Source of the DNA: DAIOEK01 sp963721445
GTDB taxonomy: Bacteria > Chloroflexota > Anaerolineae > Anaerolineales > Anaerolineaceae
DNA length: 64,000 nucleotides
Assembly (NCBI GenBank): GCA_963721445.1
Contig: CAVRIZ010000008.1
Location: forward strand, 620,001-684,000
Direction: 5' to 3'
Of this stretch, positions 33,161 to 41,594 are shown piece after piece; the first letter of the stretch is position 1, and every line of letters begins with the position of its first letter. The notes below the pieces were generated by a model. It was not told the DNA's origin. It made no database searches and was given only the letters and a program-made list of their open reading frames with translations. The position numbers and the translations under genes were made by a program.

Positions 33161-35593
33161 TTAGGATGTGAGTTTTAATTTGCGTAACCGTAAGCTGTTG
33201 GTGACGACAAAGACGCTGCTCATGGCCATTGCCGCAGCAGCAAGTATGGGGCTCATTAGTCCGATGGCTGCAGCCGGTATCAGGATGACATTGTAGAAGA
33301 AAGCCCAGAACAAATTTTGTCGGATCGTTTTCAATGTATTGCGAGACAACTCGACCGCTTTAGGAACCCCACGCAGGTCGCCGCTGATCAAAACCACCGG
33401 CGCGGAAGCCATCGCTACATCCGTACCAGTGCCGATCGCTATACCTACATCAGCTTGCGTGAGAGCGGGGGCATCATTGATCCCATCCCCCACCATGGCG
33501 ACAAGTTGTTTCTTCGATTGTAATTCCTTGATCAGATCGATCTTTCCACCTGGCAGAACATCAGCATATACCTCATCCACGCCCACCTGCCGGCCAATCG
33601 CTTCTGCAGTTTGGCGATTATCACCGGTCAACATCACCACCCGAAGATTCATCGCCTGCAGGCGTTCGATCGCATCGCGGGAACCGGGCTTGATTGTATC
33701 TGCGATTGCCAGAATACCAACCAATTTGCCATCAATCGCAACGAGCACGGTCGTCTTGCCTTCATTCTGTAAACCACTTAGGACTGATTGAGAGGAAGAA
33801 ATATCCAGACCCTCTTCCGTCATCATCCGACCACTGCCAACGATCACTTTTCGACCATCCACAATTGCCCTGGCGCCCCGACCTACAACCGCCTGGAAAT
33901 CGGACACATCTGTAAGGGATTGGTCTTTTTGGTTCGCCTCCGCAACTATCGCTTCTGCCAGTGGATGTTCGCTGCGTTTTTCCACACTTCCCGCTATTCG
34001 CAGCAGTTCTGCTTCCGTGAAGGAACTGTCCATGATCCGTATATCCGTAACCTGAGGTTGCCCGCGAGTTATGGTTCCAGTTTTATCCATGACGACCGTA
34101 CCGATTTTTCCAGCCCGCTCAAGCGCTTCACTGGATTTAAGTAGGATTCCGTGTTCTGCACCTTTACCTGTTCCTACCATGACTGCAGTCGGAGTAGCCA
34201 GACCCATGGCGCAGGGGCAAGCGATCACCAGAACCGCAACCATATGGACAAGTGCGCGGGTAAATGGGGTAAGATCGCTGTTGATCGCCAAAGTTGGACC
34301 AAATATCATCCAGGCGGTAAATGTGAGAGCCGCGAGAACGATCACGACCGGCACGAATACAGCCGAGATCTGATCCACAAGTTTTTGAATAGGAGCCTTA
34401 CTACCCTGCGCTTCTTCCACCAATCGGATGATCTGAGCCAGCGCGGTGTCTTTGCCGACTTTTGTCGTTTTGAATTGGAAGGAGCCCAAACGGTTCATCG
34501 TAGCGCCAATCACCGGATTTCCTACCACTTTCTCCACCGGAATCGATTCACCGGTTAGCATTGATTCGTCCACCGTGGAAGAGCCATTTACTATGACGCC
34601 ATCCACAGGGATCTTCTCGCCCGGACGGACAAGGACGATATCTCCTACGACCACATCTTCAACTGGTATTTCAAGCTCATTGGTACCACGAATTACCCGC
34701 GCAGTTCGAGCGTGCAATCCCATCAATTTCTTGATCGCTTCCGATGTTTTCCCTTTCGCGCGTGCTTCCAGGAATTTGCCCAGTTTGATCAAGGTGATGA
34801 TCACCGCGGCGGTCTCGAAATAAACGTGACCACTGATCAAACCAAAAGTGACTGGCAGGGAATAGATAAACGCTGCAGATGAACCCAGCGCAACCAGGAC
34901 ATCCATATTGGCGGATCCATTACGGATGGATTTATACGCGCCAATGTAGTATTGCCGGCCTACATAGAATTGGACCGGAATAGCTAAAGCCAACATGACC
35001 CATTTTATCCATGCAGAGTGAGAAATGGTCATTGGCAGAAAGCCGAGGTCTCCAGCCATGGACAGGATGAACAAGGGAATAGTGAAGATCAACCCGACGA
35101 TCAGGAGATGTTTTTGTTCATCCATCTCCTTCTGGCGGGCAGACGCTTCTACATCTTCCCCTGTGGTTTCGGTGTCATACGTTTCAAAACCGGCAGCCTT
35201 GATCCCTGACCGTAACTCCTGTTGGGTTACCACAGTTGGGACGTAACGTAGGATAGCCTGAGAGGTCACCAGATTGACCCGGGCATCCACCACACCCTCA
35301 CGGGAGCGGATCGATTTCTCGAGACGACGCGCATCATTATCATCTCCCATATTTTTTATCTGGAAGATCGCTTCGCCTTCTGCTATTCCATAACCTGCTT
35401 TTTCAACCCGGTTGATCATGGCGGGTAAGTCCGCAAGGGCAGGATCAAACTCTACTGTCGCTCGCTCCGAAGATAGGTTAACACTTGCGGTTTGAACACC
35501 TTGAACCTTCTTCAGGCTGCGTTCAACTGTGGCGACACAATTCGCACAGGTCATCCCGGTGATTGGTAGGGTAATAAGTTTTGTTTCAGCCAT
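33161..35593 (-). CDS. copA: Copper-exporting P1B-type ATPase
   Basis: An 810-residue Cu+ exporter. The first metal-binding domain has GMTCANC (Cys16, Cys19). A second ferredoxin-like domain (about 75-140) has lost the CxxC (NMGDDNDARR). Eight membrane helices are expected, with the CPC site at Cys459-Cys461, phosphorylation site Asp503 in DKTGT, SEHPLAEAI of the nucleotide domain, and GDGINDAPAL. ATG at 35593 is chosen over one 12 codons earlier because ACGGAGG lies just before it. Transcribed from a promoter sharing a palindromic operator with the divergent TauE-cupredoxin gene. Confidence 0.96.
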   Translation of the reverse strand: MAETKLITLPITGMTCANCVATVERSLKKVQGVQTASVNLSSERATVEFDPALADLPAMINRVEKAGYGIAEGEAIFQIKNMGDDNDARRLEKSIRSREGVVDARVNLVTSQAILRYVPTVVTQQELRSGIKAAGFETYDTETTGEDVEASARQKEMDEQKHLLIVGLIFTIPLFILSMAGDLGFLPMTISHSAWIKWVMLALAIPVQFYVGRQYYIGAYKSIRNGSANMDVLVALGSSAAFIYSLPVTFGLISGHVYFETAAVIITLIKLGKFLEARAKGKTSEAIKKLMGLHARTARVIRGTNELEIPVEDVVVGDIVLVRPGEKIPVDGVIVNGSSTVDESMLTGESIPVEKVVGNPVIGATMNRLGSFQFKTTKVGKDTALAQIIRLVEEAQGSKAPIQKLVDQISAVFVPVVIVLAALTFTAWMIFGPTLAINSDLTPFTRALVHMVAVLVIACPCAMGLATPTAVMVGTGKGAEHGILLKSSEALERAGKIGTVVMDKTGTITRGQPQVTDIRIMDSSFTEAELLRIAGSVEKRSEHPLAEAIVAEANQKDQSLTDVSDFQAVVGRGARAIVDGRKVIVGSGRMMTEEGLDISSSQSVLSGLQNEGKTTVLVAIDGKLVGILAIADTIKPGSRDAIERLQAMNLRVVMLTGDNRQTAEAIGRQVGVDEVYADVLPGGKIDLIKELQSKKQLVAMVGDGINDAPALTQADVGIAIGTGTDVAMASAPVVLISGDLRGVPKAVELSRNTLKTIRQNLFWAFFYNVILIPAAAIGLMSPILAAAAMAMSSVFVVTNSLRLRKLKLTS

Positions 35594-35649
35594 GAAGCCT
35601 CCGTAATGATTAGATGCAATTATCGGCAATTAGTTGCCAGACGTCCACA

Positions 35650-35678
35650 ACTATAATGCTGCCAATGACGCATCTCAA
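35650..35678 (-). promoter_or_regulatory. Promoter of copA
   Basis: On the minus strand TTGAGA (35678-35673), 17-bp spacer, TATAGT (35655-35650). The -35 box is the outer end of the palindrome's left arm. Confidence 0.8.
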
Positions 35679-35700
35679 TAGGCATTAATACCTATTGAGA
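35673..35700. promoter_or_regulatory. Palindromic operator between the divergent copper operons
   Basis: TCTCAATAGG-CATTAATA-CCTATTGAGA: perfect 10-bp arms, 8-bp spacer with ATTAAT at its centre. Both outer ends form the -35 boxes of the two divergent promoters, so one bound dimer would block both. No copper regulator gene is adjacent. The sequence differs from the CueR and CopY consensus sites that I know. Confidence 0.85.
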
Positions 35701-35723
35701 CAACACCCTGACACTGATAAACT
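35695..35723 (+). promoter_or_regulatory. Promoter of the TauE-cupredoxin / CopZ operon
   Basis: TTGAGA (35695-35700) at the end of the palindrome, 17-bp spacer, TAAACT (35718-35723). Confidence 0.75.
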
Positions 35724-35766
35724 GACACGGAGACAGGGAAAACCTGTTTGCATGTAGGAGATGATT

Positions 35767-36954
35767 ATGACAGAAATATTATTAGCCTTTGTAACAGGAC
35801 TTACGACCGGTGGATTAAGCTGCCTTGCAGTGCAGGGAGGGTTGCTAGCCAGCTCGATGGCCCAACAGCTTGAGAACGATTTGGGAAACAGATCGAAAAA
35901 GAGTGCCAAAGGTGGAATTCATATCGCGGCCCCCATCTTATGGTTTTTAGCAGCCAAACTGGTTGCTTATACCTTATTGGGTTTCCTTTTGGGGTGGGTG
36001 GGGTCATTAATTCAATTAGCTCCCCTGCCTCGAGCGATCTTACAGATCGCCATCGGCATATTCATGCTTGGACAAGCCCTCCGAATACTCAATGTCCATC
36101 CGATATTTCGCTGGTTTAATATCGAACCCCCAGCCTTTATTCGGAAGTTTATTCGACGACAATCGAAAAAGGGCGATGATTTTTCAACGCCGGCATTTCT
36201 GGGTGCCCTTACAGTATTAATTCCTTGCGGCATTACTCAGGTCATGATGGCTTCTGCGATGTCCACCGGAGATCCAATCACCGGAGCTGCCTTGATGTTC
36301 GCCTTTATATTAGGCACTTCTCCTGTCTTCTTCGTGGTCGCGTACTTTGCCACACAATTGGGCTCTAAAATTGAAAAGTATTTTATGAAATTGGTTGCGG
36401 TAATTGTTATGATCCTGGCGATTATGACCATCAATACTGGATTGAACTTGATCGGTTCGCCCATCTCCCTTAACCGAATATTCCAGAACCCAAGTGAAGT
36501 GAAGGCGCAATCGAATTCGCTTGAGAGCGCATCTCTTCTTCCAGTTCCTCTCAATCAAACCAATCCGGCCGCAGGCTGCAATTGCGGGATGATGAAAAAC
36601 CGAAATGGTAGCCTCGGAGCTGGATCGATCTTTACACAGCCAACCCAGGCTCCCGCGCCAGATACCACATCACCTGATAGCTCTGAATGGAACGAGGTCA
36701 CGGTTCAAGTACTGAATTCCCGATACTCACCGGATGTGGTAAATATAAAAGCCAATCGTCCCACTCACCTAACCCTCGAGAGTAAAGATGTCTTCTCATG
36801 CTCACTCGCTTTTGTTATCCCAACCCTTGGAAAACAGGTCATTCTGAATCCAACTGATAGTCAGACCATTGACTTGCCTGCTTTCTCCGCTGGAGACCAA
36901 ATTCCATTCTCCTGCTCTATGGGAATGTTCACTGGCGTAATCTTAGTCGAATAA
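35767..36954 (+). CDS. TauE/SafE-family membrane protein fused to a cupredoxin-like domain
   Basis: A 395-residue protein. The N-terminal part (about 1-235) is a six-helix sulfite exporter TauE/SafE or UreH-like transporter domain with TTGGLSCLAVQGGLL and LIPCGITQVMMA. A linker with a GCNCGMMK metal-type motif follows (about 275), and the last 90 residues form a cupredoxin-like beta sandwich with FSCSLAF and PFSCSMGMFTG. The two Cys-containing loops are candidate copper ligands. The start at 35767 is chosen because GTAGGAG fits it better than the ATG at 35761. Together with CopZ and CopA it suggests a role in copper export or delivery; this is inferred from context. Confidence 0.9.
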   Translation: MTEILLAFVTGLTTGGLSCLAVQGGLLASSMAQQLENDLGNRSKKSAKGGIHIAAPILWFLAAKLVAYTLLGFLLGWVGSLIQLAPLPRAILQIAIGIFMLGQALRILNVHPIFRWFNIEPPAFIRKFIRRQSKKGDDFSTPAFLGALTVLIPCGITQVMMASAMSTGDPITGAALMFAFILGTSPVFFVVAYFATQLGSKIEKYFMKLVAVIVMILAIMTINTGLNLIGSPISLNRIFQNPSEVKAQSNSLESASLLPVPLNQTNPAAGCNCGMMKNRNGSLGAGSIFTQPTQAPAPDTTSPDSSEWNEVTVQVLNSRYSPDVVNIKANRPTHLTLESKDVFSCSLAFVIPTLGKQVILNPTDSQTIDLPAFSAGDQIPFSCSMGMFTGVILVE

Positions 36955-36963
36955 GGATACAAC

Positions 36964-37173
36964 ATGATTCATAAAGAATACACGATCCCAAATATGGAAT
37001 GTTCAATGTGTGTTATGCACCTGGAAGCAATTGAAGACGAGTTGGAAGGTGTAAAAAAAGTGGAAGCAAGTTACCCAAAGCAAAAAATGGTGGTTGATTT
37101 TGATGAGACGGTTGTAAACGAAAATCAAATCATCGCCGCGATTGAAGAAAAGGGATATGTTGTTACCAGGTGA
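36964..37173 (+). CDS. copZ: CopZ-like copper chaperone (HMA domain)
   Basis: A 69-residue single heavy-metal-associated domain with the copper site MECSMC (Cys13, Cys16) and the usual beta-alpha-beta order ending in EEKGYVV. It hands Cu+ to P1B ATPases. It begins 9 bp after the TauE-cupredoxin stop and is in the same operon, divergent from copA. Confidence 0.92.
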   Translation: MIHKEYTIPNMECSMCVMHLEAIEDELEGVKKVEASYPKQKMVVDFDETVVNENQIIAAIEEKGYVVTR

Positions 37174-37203
37174 ATTTTTAAGCTAATAATGACATGTGAG
37201 TTA

Positions 37204-37212
37204 TGCTACAAT
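37204..37212 (+). promoter_or_regulatory. Extended -10 promoter TGCTACAAT for a leaderless gene
   Basis: TG-C-TACAAT with the hexamer at 37207-37212. Only six bases separate it from ATG 37219, so the message should begin at the start codon. Confidence 0.75.
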
Positions 37213-37218
37213 CCAGGC

Positions 37219-37773
37219 ATGAACGAGTGCCTGGATTATTTATTGGTAAAAGCGACCAAGCTGGAGATCTGCATTGGCAATCTCGTGGAAGAAGAAGTGG
37301 ATGCGATCGTTAACGCGGCAAATTCTCACTTACAACATGGCGGAGGAGTTGCCGGCGCCATTATTCGACAGGGCGGAGCCACCATCCAGGCAGAAAGCGA
37401 TGCATGGATAGCCCGATATCAACGGGTATCCCATTCGAATCCAGCCCTCACAAATGCCGGGAAGCTTCCGAGCAAGTATGTGATTCATGCGGTCGGTCCC
37501 ATCTGGGGCGAGGGTGATGAAGACCGCAAACTGATGGAAGCCATTAAAGGGGCACTGGATCTGGCAAACTCTATGGAATTACTTTCCATCTCATTTCCGG
37601 CGATCTCCACCGGGATCTATGGATTTCCAAAGGATAGAGCAGCCAAAATTATGTTTGGAACCATTCATGAATGGATCATGAAAACCGAAAAATGCTTTTT
37701 GAAACAGATCCGGGTGTTGTTAATCAATCAGGAAATGTACAACATATTTCACGCAGCATTCAAGACGCTCTGA
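37219..37773 (+). CDS. Macro domain protein (ADP-ribose-binding)
   Basis: A 184-residue macro domain. The ADP-ribose-binding loops are visible: VDAIVNAANSHLQHGGGVAGAI and ISFPAISTGIYGFP. The catalytic Asn and the Gly-rich loops are conserved, so ADP-ribosyl hydrolase or O-acetyl-ADP-ribose deacetylase activity is plausible. An upstream ATG at 37189 is in frame but precedes the promoter; ATG at 37219 would be the first codon of a leaderless message. The stop TGA overlaps the ATG of the rRNA methylase gene by one base (TGATG). Confidence 0.93.
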   Translation: MNECLDYLLVKATKLEICIGNLVEEEVDAIVNAANSHLQHGGGVAGAIIRQGGATIQAESDAWIARYQRVSHSNPALTNAGKLPSKYVIHAVGPIWGEGDEDRKLMEAIKGALDLANSMELLSISFPAISTGIYGFPKDRAAKIMFGTIHEWIMKTEKCFLKQIRVLLINQEMYNIFHAAFKTL

Positions 37774-38552
37774 TGATCAATTCGATTCAAAATCCACATA
37801 TCAAACTGGTGAGGGATTTGCTCAGCCAATCGAAAGAGAGGCAACAATCTCAGCGATTTGTGGTTGAAGGGATTCGTCTGTATGAGGAAGCTCATTCTGC
37901 TGGTTGGCAGACGGATTTTATTCTGTATTCCGAGCATCTGCCAGACCGAGGAAAGGAATTGGTACATCTGGCTGAGAACGCTGGAGCGGAAGTCCTTGAG
38001 GTGGGGATTGACCTGTTGAATCGGATCAGTGACACGAAGCAATCCCAGGGAATCATTGTCGTCTTAAAAATGCGAACCATCCCTGAACCTAAAACACTCT
38101 CGTTCGCACTGATAATGGACTCAATTCGAGATCCCGGGAACATGGGATCCATCTTGCGAACAGCCGCTGCTGCCGGGGTTCAAGCGATCTGGATAACACC
38201 TGACACAACCGATCCATTCGGTCCAAAAGTATTGCGGGCAGGAATGGGAGCCCAATTTCGACTTCCAATTTCTACCTTAGAATGGACTGAGATTTCCAAG
38301 AAAGCAAGGCTGAACAATTTGTTTGTGTATCTAACAGAGATGACAGGCGGAATACCCCTCTGGCAGGCAGACTTAAAACAGCCGGTTGGCATCATAATCA
38401 GCAATGAGGCAAACGGCGCGTCGTCCATGGCAAGAGAGATGTGCAATGGAAGCGTGTTTATCCCCATGCCAGGAAATACCGAGTCATTAAATGCCAGCGT
38501 TGCCGCGGGTATATTGATTTTTGAGACCATTCGTCAGCGGGAGAATTCATGA
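37773..38552 (+). CDS. TrmH/SpoU family RNA methyltransferase
   Basis: A 259-residue 2'-O-methyltransferase of the trefoil-knot SPOUT class. The N-terminal substrate-binding domain (1-95) has QRFVVEGIRLYEEA. The knot has MDSIRDPGNMGSILRTAAAAG, ISNEANGAS and the final IPMPGNTESLNASVAAGILIFE, all SpoU motifs. It methylates a ribose in rRNA or tRNA; the target is not identifiable. Translationally coupled to the macro-domain gene (TGATG) and to the DUF711 gene (ATGA). Confidence 0.95.
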   Translation: MINSIQNPHIKLVRDLLSQSKERQQSQRFVVEGIRLYEEAHSAGWQTDFILYSEHLPDRGKELVHLAENAGAEVLEVGIDLLNRISDTKQSQGIIVVLKMRTIPEPKTLSFALIMDSIRDPGNMGSILRTAAAAGVQAIWITPDTTDPFGPKVLRAGMGAQFRLPISTLEWTEISKKARLNNLFVYLTEMTGGIPLWQADLKQPVGIIISNEANGASSMAREMCNGSVFIPMPGNTESLNASVAAGILIFETIRQRENS

Positions 38553-39745
38553 AGATCCGATCCATCACCGCGTTCATTCCACAGCCGACATCCGAATCGA
38601 TCCAACGGGCAGTCACAGAATGCATGCAGATAAAAGAAAAAATCCAGGAGCATGGCTTTGAAGTGCAAACTCTGCGTCTGGCTACAGCTCCGTTTTCGAG
38701 CTGGGTGGCGATCGACAGATCCCCTTCCGGAATTATTAAAGAATGGGAACAACGGATAAAATCCATTGGTTTCGATTATCTTTCGGTTGGGTCGCTGCCA
38801 GCAGATGAGATCTCGGCAGCCAAATGGATCCCGGACATCCTGAATCAAACCGATTCCACCTTCTGTACTCTCCACCTTGTCAAAGACCAGCACTTCGTTT
38901 CGAACACTGCCATTCGGGAGGCTGCTGAGATCATCCTGCGGAATAGTACTGCTGATTCGCTTGGTTTTACCAACTTGCGATTCGCTGCCCTCGCAAACGT
39001 GCCCGATGGATGCCCTTTCTTCCCTTCCGCCAGCGCAGGATTGGATGATCACACATTTGCCCTGGCAATAGAAGGAGCTGACCTGGCCGTGAAAGTGTTC
39101 ACAGAAGCGGCAACTGTTGCAGAAGCCATCACTAATTTAACTACGCGCATAACAATTTCTGCAAATGATCTTTCGCAAATAGCAGAATCAGTTGTCGGGG
39201 AGAGATTCACAGGGATCGATTTTACCCTGGCTCCATTCCCTGATCCGCTGCGCTCAATTGGCACTGCATTAGAGAGGTTGGGGCTTTCAGGCTTTGGTCA
39301 ACCCGGTTCCCTGGCGGCTGCCGCCCTTTTGATGAGCATTCAAGACCAATGTCAATTTAAAAAAGTAGGGTTTAACGGTCTGATGCTACCGGTTATGGAA
39401 GACTCAACCCTGGCGTTGCGAAATGAGCAGGGCGATCTAAGCATTGACCAATTACTTCTCTATTCCACTGTTTGCGGAACCGGACTTGATTGCATTCCAT
39501 TACCTGGAGATATTCAGCCAACTGTCATCGAGGCGATCCTGCTGGACGTGGCAGCGTTATCATGCCGGCTGCACAAACCACTCACCGCCCGTCTAATGCC
39601 AGTACCTGGAAAGAAAGCCAGTGAGATGACATCTTACCAATTTGATTATTTTGCAAACAGCCGGATTATGGATCCAGGTACCAAGGGAGTGGCTGGTATT
39701 CTGCATTCGAGTCAGGACATTCCAGTATTTCCCCGACAATCTTAA
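38549..39745 (+). CDS. DUF711 family protein (UPF0210)
   Basis: A 398-residue protein of the DUF711/UPF0210 family, related at fold level to glycyl-radical and pyruvate formate-lyase-like barrels but without a known reaction. Family landmarks include FFPSASAGLDD (about 153-163), the final block GLDCIPLPGD, then DVAALSCRLHKPLTARLMPVPG. It overlaps the rRNA methylase gene by ATGA and is the last gene of this three-gene operon. Confidence 0.92.
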   Translation: MKIRSITAFIPQPTSESIQRAVTECMQIKEKIQEHGFEVQTLRLATAPFSSWVAIDRSPSGIIKEWEQRIKSIGFDYLSVGSLPADEISAAKWIPDILNQTDSTFCTLHLVKDQHFVSNTAIREAAEIILRNSTADSLGFTNLRFAALANVPDGCPFFPSASAGLDDHTFALAIEGADLAVKVFTEAATVAEAITNLTTRITISANDLSQIAESVVGERFTGIDFTLAPFPDPLRSIGTALERLGLSGFGQPGSLAAAALLMSIQDQCQFKKVGFNGLMLPVMEDSTLALRNEQGDLSIDQLLLYSTVCGTGLDCIPLPGDIQPTVIEAILLDVAALSCRLHKPLTARLMPVPGKKASEMTSYQFDYFANSRIMDPGTKGVAGILHSSQDIPVFPRQS

Positions 39746-39769
39746 TCGTTGCAAGTTTACTTTACAAGT

Positions 39770-40570
39770 TCATTTTACTTGCTTGAAATTAACGATGATC
39801 AGGTTCTTTTCGCAATCTGCGGTTGTGTCGATATAAACTTTATCCGATAACGCCCCACCAGCTTGATTGTATAGCTGCAGCCAGAGCGTGTGATATGTTT
39901 CCGTTGGAAAATCATTTATGGTGATTTCATAACCAGCCGGACCATACCTGTTCACCGTACCGCTTAAGCTTGTGATCGCCTTTACCCTTCCATGGAGGGA
40001 TCCATAAAGCTGAACTCGCAACCCCAATACCGGAGCGTCGTCCAGTCCAATGACCTGGCCGGCAACACCCAGCCATTTGCAATCACTTTCCGGCCGCATG
40101 ATGCTGCTGGAAATTGCCACCGGATTTCCGGATTGCACTTCGTAGGAATAGGGTCCGATCGGTCCATTTGTGGCGGATGGCGTGACCATTGCCTCTTCGG
40201 TCATCATTTGTGATCGACTTAATGTTTCAGTGGGAGTTGGCGTTTCCGTCGGTACGGGCGTAACTGTCGGTGTAGATGTTGCAGTTGGAAATGGTGTTTT
40301 TGTGGCAGGTCGAGTCGGCGTTTCACTTGGCGTGCTGGTTGAGGTAGGAAATACAATCGTGGGAGGAATGACCACTGGTGGAAATGGATTGATTGCTGCC
40401 AGTGGATTTAGGAAAATCCAGAAAACGATGATCAAGATCAGGATGGTTCCACCAAATAAAATGGTTGTTAAACGATTCCACAACTGATCAGGAATGGGCT
40501 TTTTTCCATCAACTACGATCGGTTCGTCTTCGGGAAGGTCAATATCCGATTGGTTTGGCGGTGCGATCAC
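39770..40570 (-). CDS. Membrane-anchored protein with Thr/Pro linker and a C-terminal Ig-like region
   Basis: A 266-residue protein starting with GTG at 40570, which overlaps the PPIase stop (GTGA). A membrane helix lies at about 35-57, a Thr/Pro linker at 70-120, and a C-terminal region of about 120 residues contains CKWLGVAGQVIGLDDAPVLG and YEITINDFP, which look like a carboxypeptidase-regulatory or Ig-like beta sandwich with two Cys. Function unknown. Together with the parvulin lipoprotein it probably faces outward. Confidence 0.8.
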   Translation of the reverse strand: MIAPPNQSDIDLPEDEPIVVDGKKPIPDQLWNRLTTILFGGTILILIIVFWIFLNPLAAINPFPPVVIPPTIVFPTSTSTPSETPTRPATKTPFPTATSTPTVTPVPTETPTPTETLSRSQMMTEEAMVTPSATNGPIGPYSYEVQSGNPVAISSSIMRPESDCKWLGVAGQVIGLDDAPVLGLRVQLYGSLHGRVKAITSLSGTVNRYGPAGYEITINDFPTETYHTLWLQLYNQAGGALSDKVYIDTTADCEKNLIIVNFKQVK

Positions 40571-41451
40571 TGGATATATGTCTCAATTTGGCTGGCTAAT
40601 AGGCGATCTTGTATCCATTGTTGGAGTGCAGCATGCTGCAGAGTCGAATACGCATCCGGTGTCAAAGGGTGCTGTGCATCCCGCTCGATAACCTGAATAA
40701 TATGGTATCCCGCATCCGTTTGGATGACATCGCTGACCCCACCCGGCTGCAATGAAAAAGCAGCGTCCTCCACTTTCGGCTGGACGAGATAACCACGTGG
40801 AAACCATCCGAGATCTCCCCGTGTTATGGGATCATATTGCACAGCCAGTGTTGCAAAATCTGCACCAGATCGGATCTGTTGTAATACCGACTGGGCATTT
40901 CCTTCTGCAAGCAGCAGGATCTGGCGGACATGCACTTGATCTGCTGCGGTGGGGACTGATGATGTGATTTGATCCCTCATCCAGGCAACCGAGATTGCCT
41001 GTCGCAGCGAAATCTTGATCTGATCAAGAGTATATCCAGTAGAGGCCATCCAGGAATTGAGTTGTTCAGTTCCCCCCATCTGATTCGACAGATCATCCAA
41101 TTTTTGTTGAACTGCCTCATCCGTTACTGTAAAGTTTTTCTCCACTGACCCCTGTTCCAACAGTTTCAATGAGATCATTTCATCGAGGACCACTTTTTCG
41201 GGTGATTCCTGATCAGGTAGTGCTGATTTGAATCGGGCAAGTTCCGCCTGATAATCTGCCAGCGTTATCCCTTCACCGTTGATCATTGCCGCTAGGGGTT
41301 CCGTTGTAATGGTTGGCGTAATCGCTTCAGGAGTCACTTCAACCTGACCTGGTGAAGGCACTGCCGGTGTCGGGGATTTATCCTTTGGAGAGCACCCACT
41401 TGCTATGGAAACAACCAGAAAAAGGCTGACAAAGAGTAAGGTTGGACGCAT
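40567..41451 (-). CDS. Parvulin-type peptidyl-prolyl isomerase lipoprotein (PrsA/SurA-like)
   Basis: A 294-residue lipoprotein with lipobox IASGC. A SurA-like N-terminal helical region (about 45-165) carries INGEGITLADYQAEL, and the parvulin domain (about 170-265) has VRQILLLAEG, GADFATLAVQYDP, GDLGWFPRG and TDAGYHIIQV. It assists folding of secreted proteins. The ATG at 41451 follows TATAAT by only seven bases and has no ribosome site, so the message is probably leaderless; an earlier in-frame start lies upstream of that promoter. Overlaps the next gene by GTGA. Confidence 0.93.
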   Translation of the reverse strand: MRPTLLFVSLFLVVSIASGCSPKDKSPTPAVPSPGQVEVTPEAITPTITTEPLAAMINGEGITLADYQAELARFKSALPDQESPEKVVLDEMISLKLLEQGSVEKNFTVTDEAVQQKLDDLSNQMGGTEQLNSWMASTGYTLDQIKISLRQAISVAWMRDQITSSVPTAADQVHVRQILLLAEGNAQSVLQQIRSGADFATLAVQYDPITRGDLGWFPRGYLVQPKVEDAAFSLQPGGVSDVIQTDAGYHIIQVIERDAQHPLTPDAYSTLQHAALQQWIQDRLLASQIETYIQ

Positions 41452-41458
41452 AGTGTAG

Positions 41459-41485
41459 ATTATACCCCATCCATATGGGTATAAT
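41459..41485. promoter_or_regulatory. Back-to-back -10 boxes of divergent genes
   Basis: TATAAT on the minus strand (41464-41459) drives the parvulin gene and TATAAT on the plus strand (41480-41485) the repeat protein. Only 15 bp separate the hexamers, so RNA polymerase binding at one must overlap the other. Confidence 0.75.
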
Positions 41486-41594
41486 AATTGCATCAAGTCG
41501 TCTCGGGTATTCCCGGTTCTATTATGCTGAGAGTAAGGCATCCTCGTGCCATCAAGAAAAAATGAATAAGGTACATTCGTACCAGGAGAAGAAT

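Noticed and set aside
35673..35700. Terminator instead of operator between copA and TauE-cupredoxin genes
   Set aside because: No T-run follows either side and the arms coincide with -35 boxes of divergent promoters, so an operator is the better reading.
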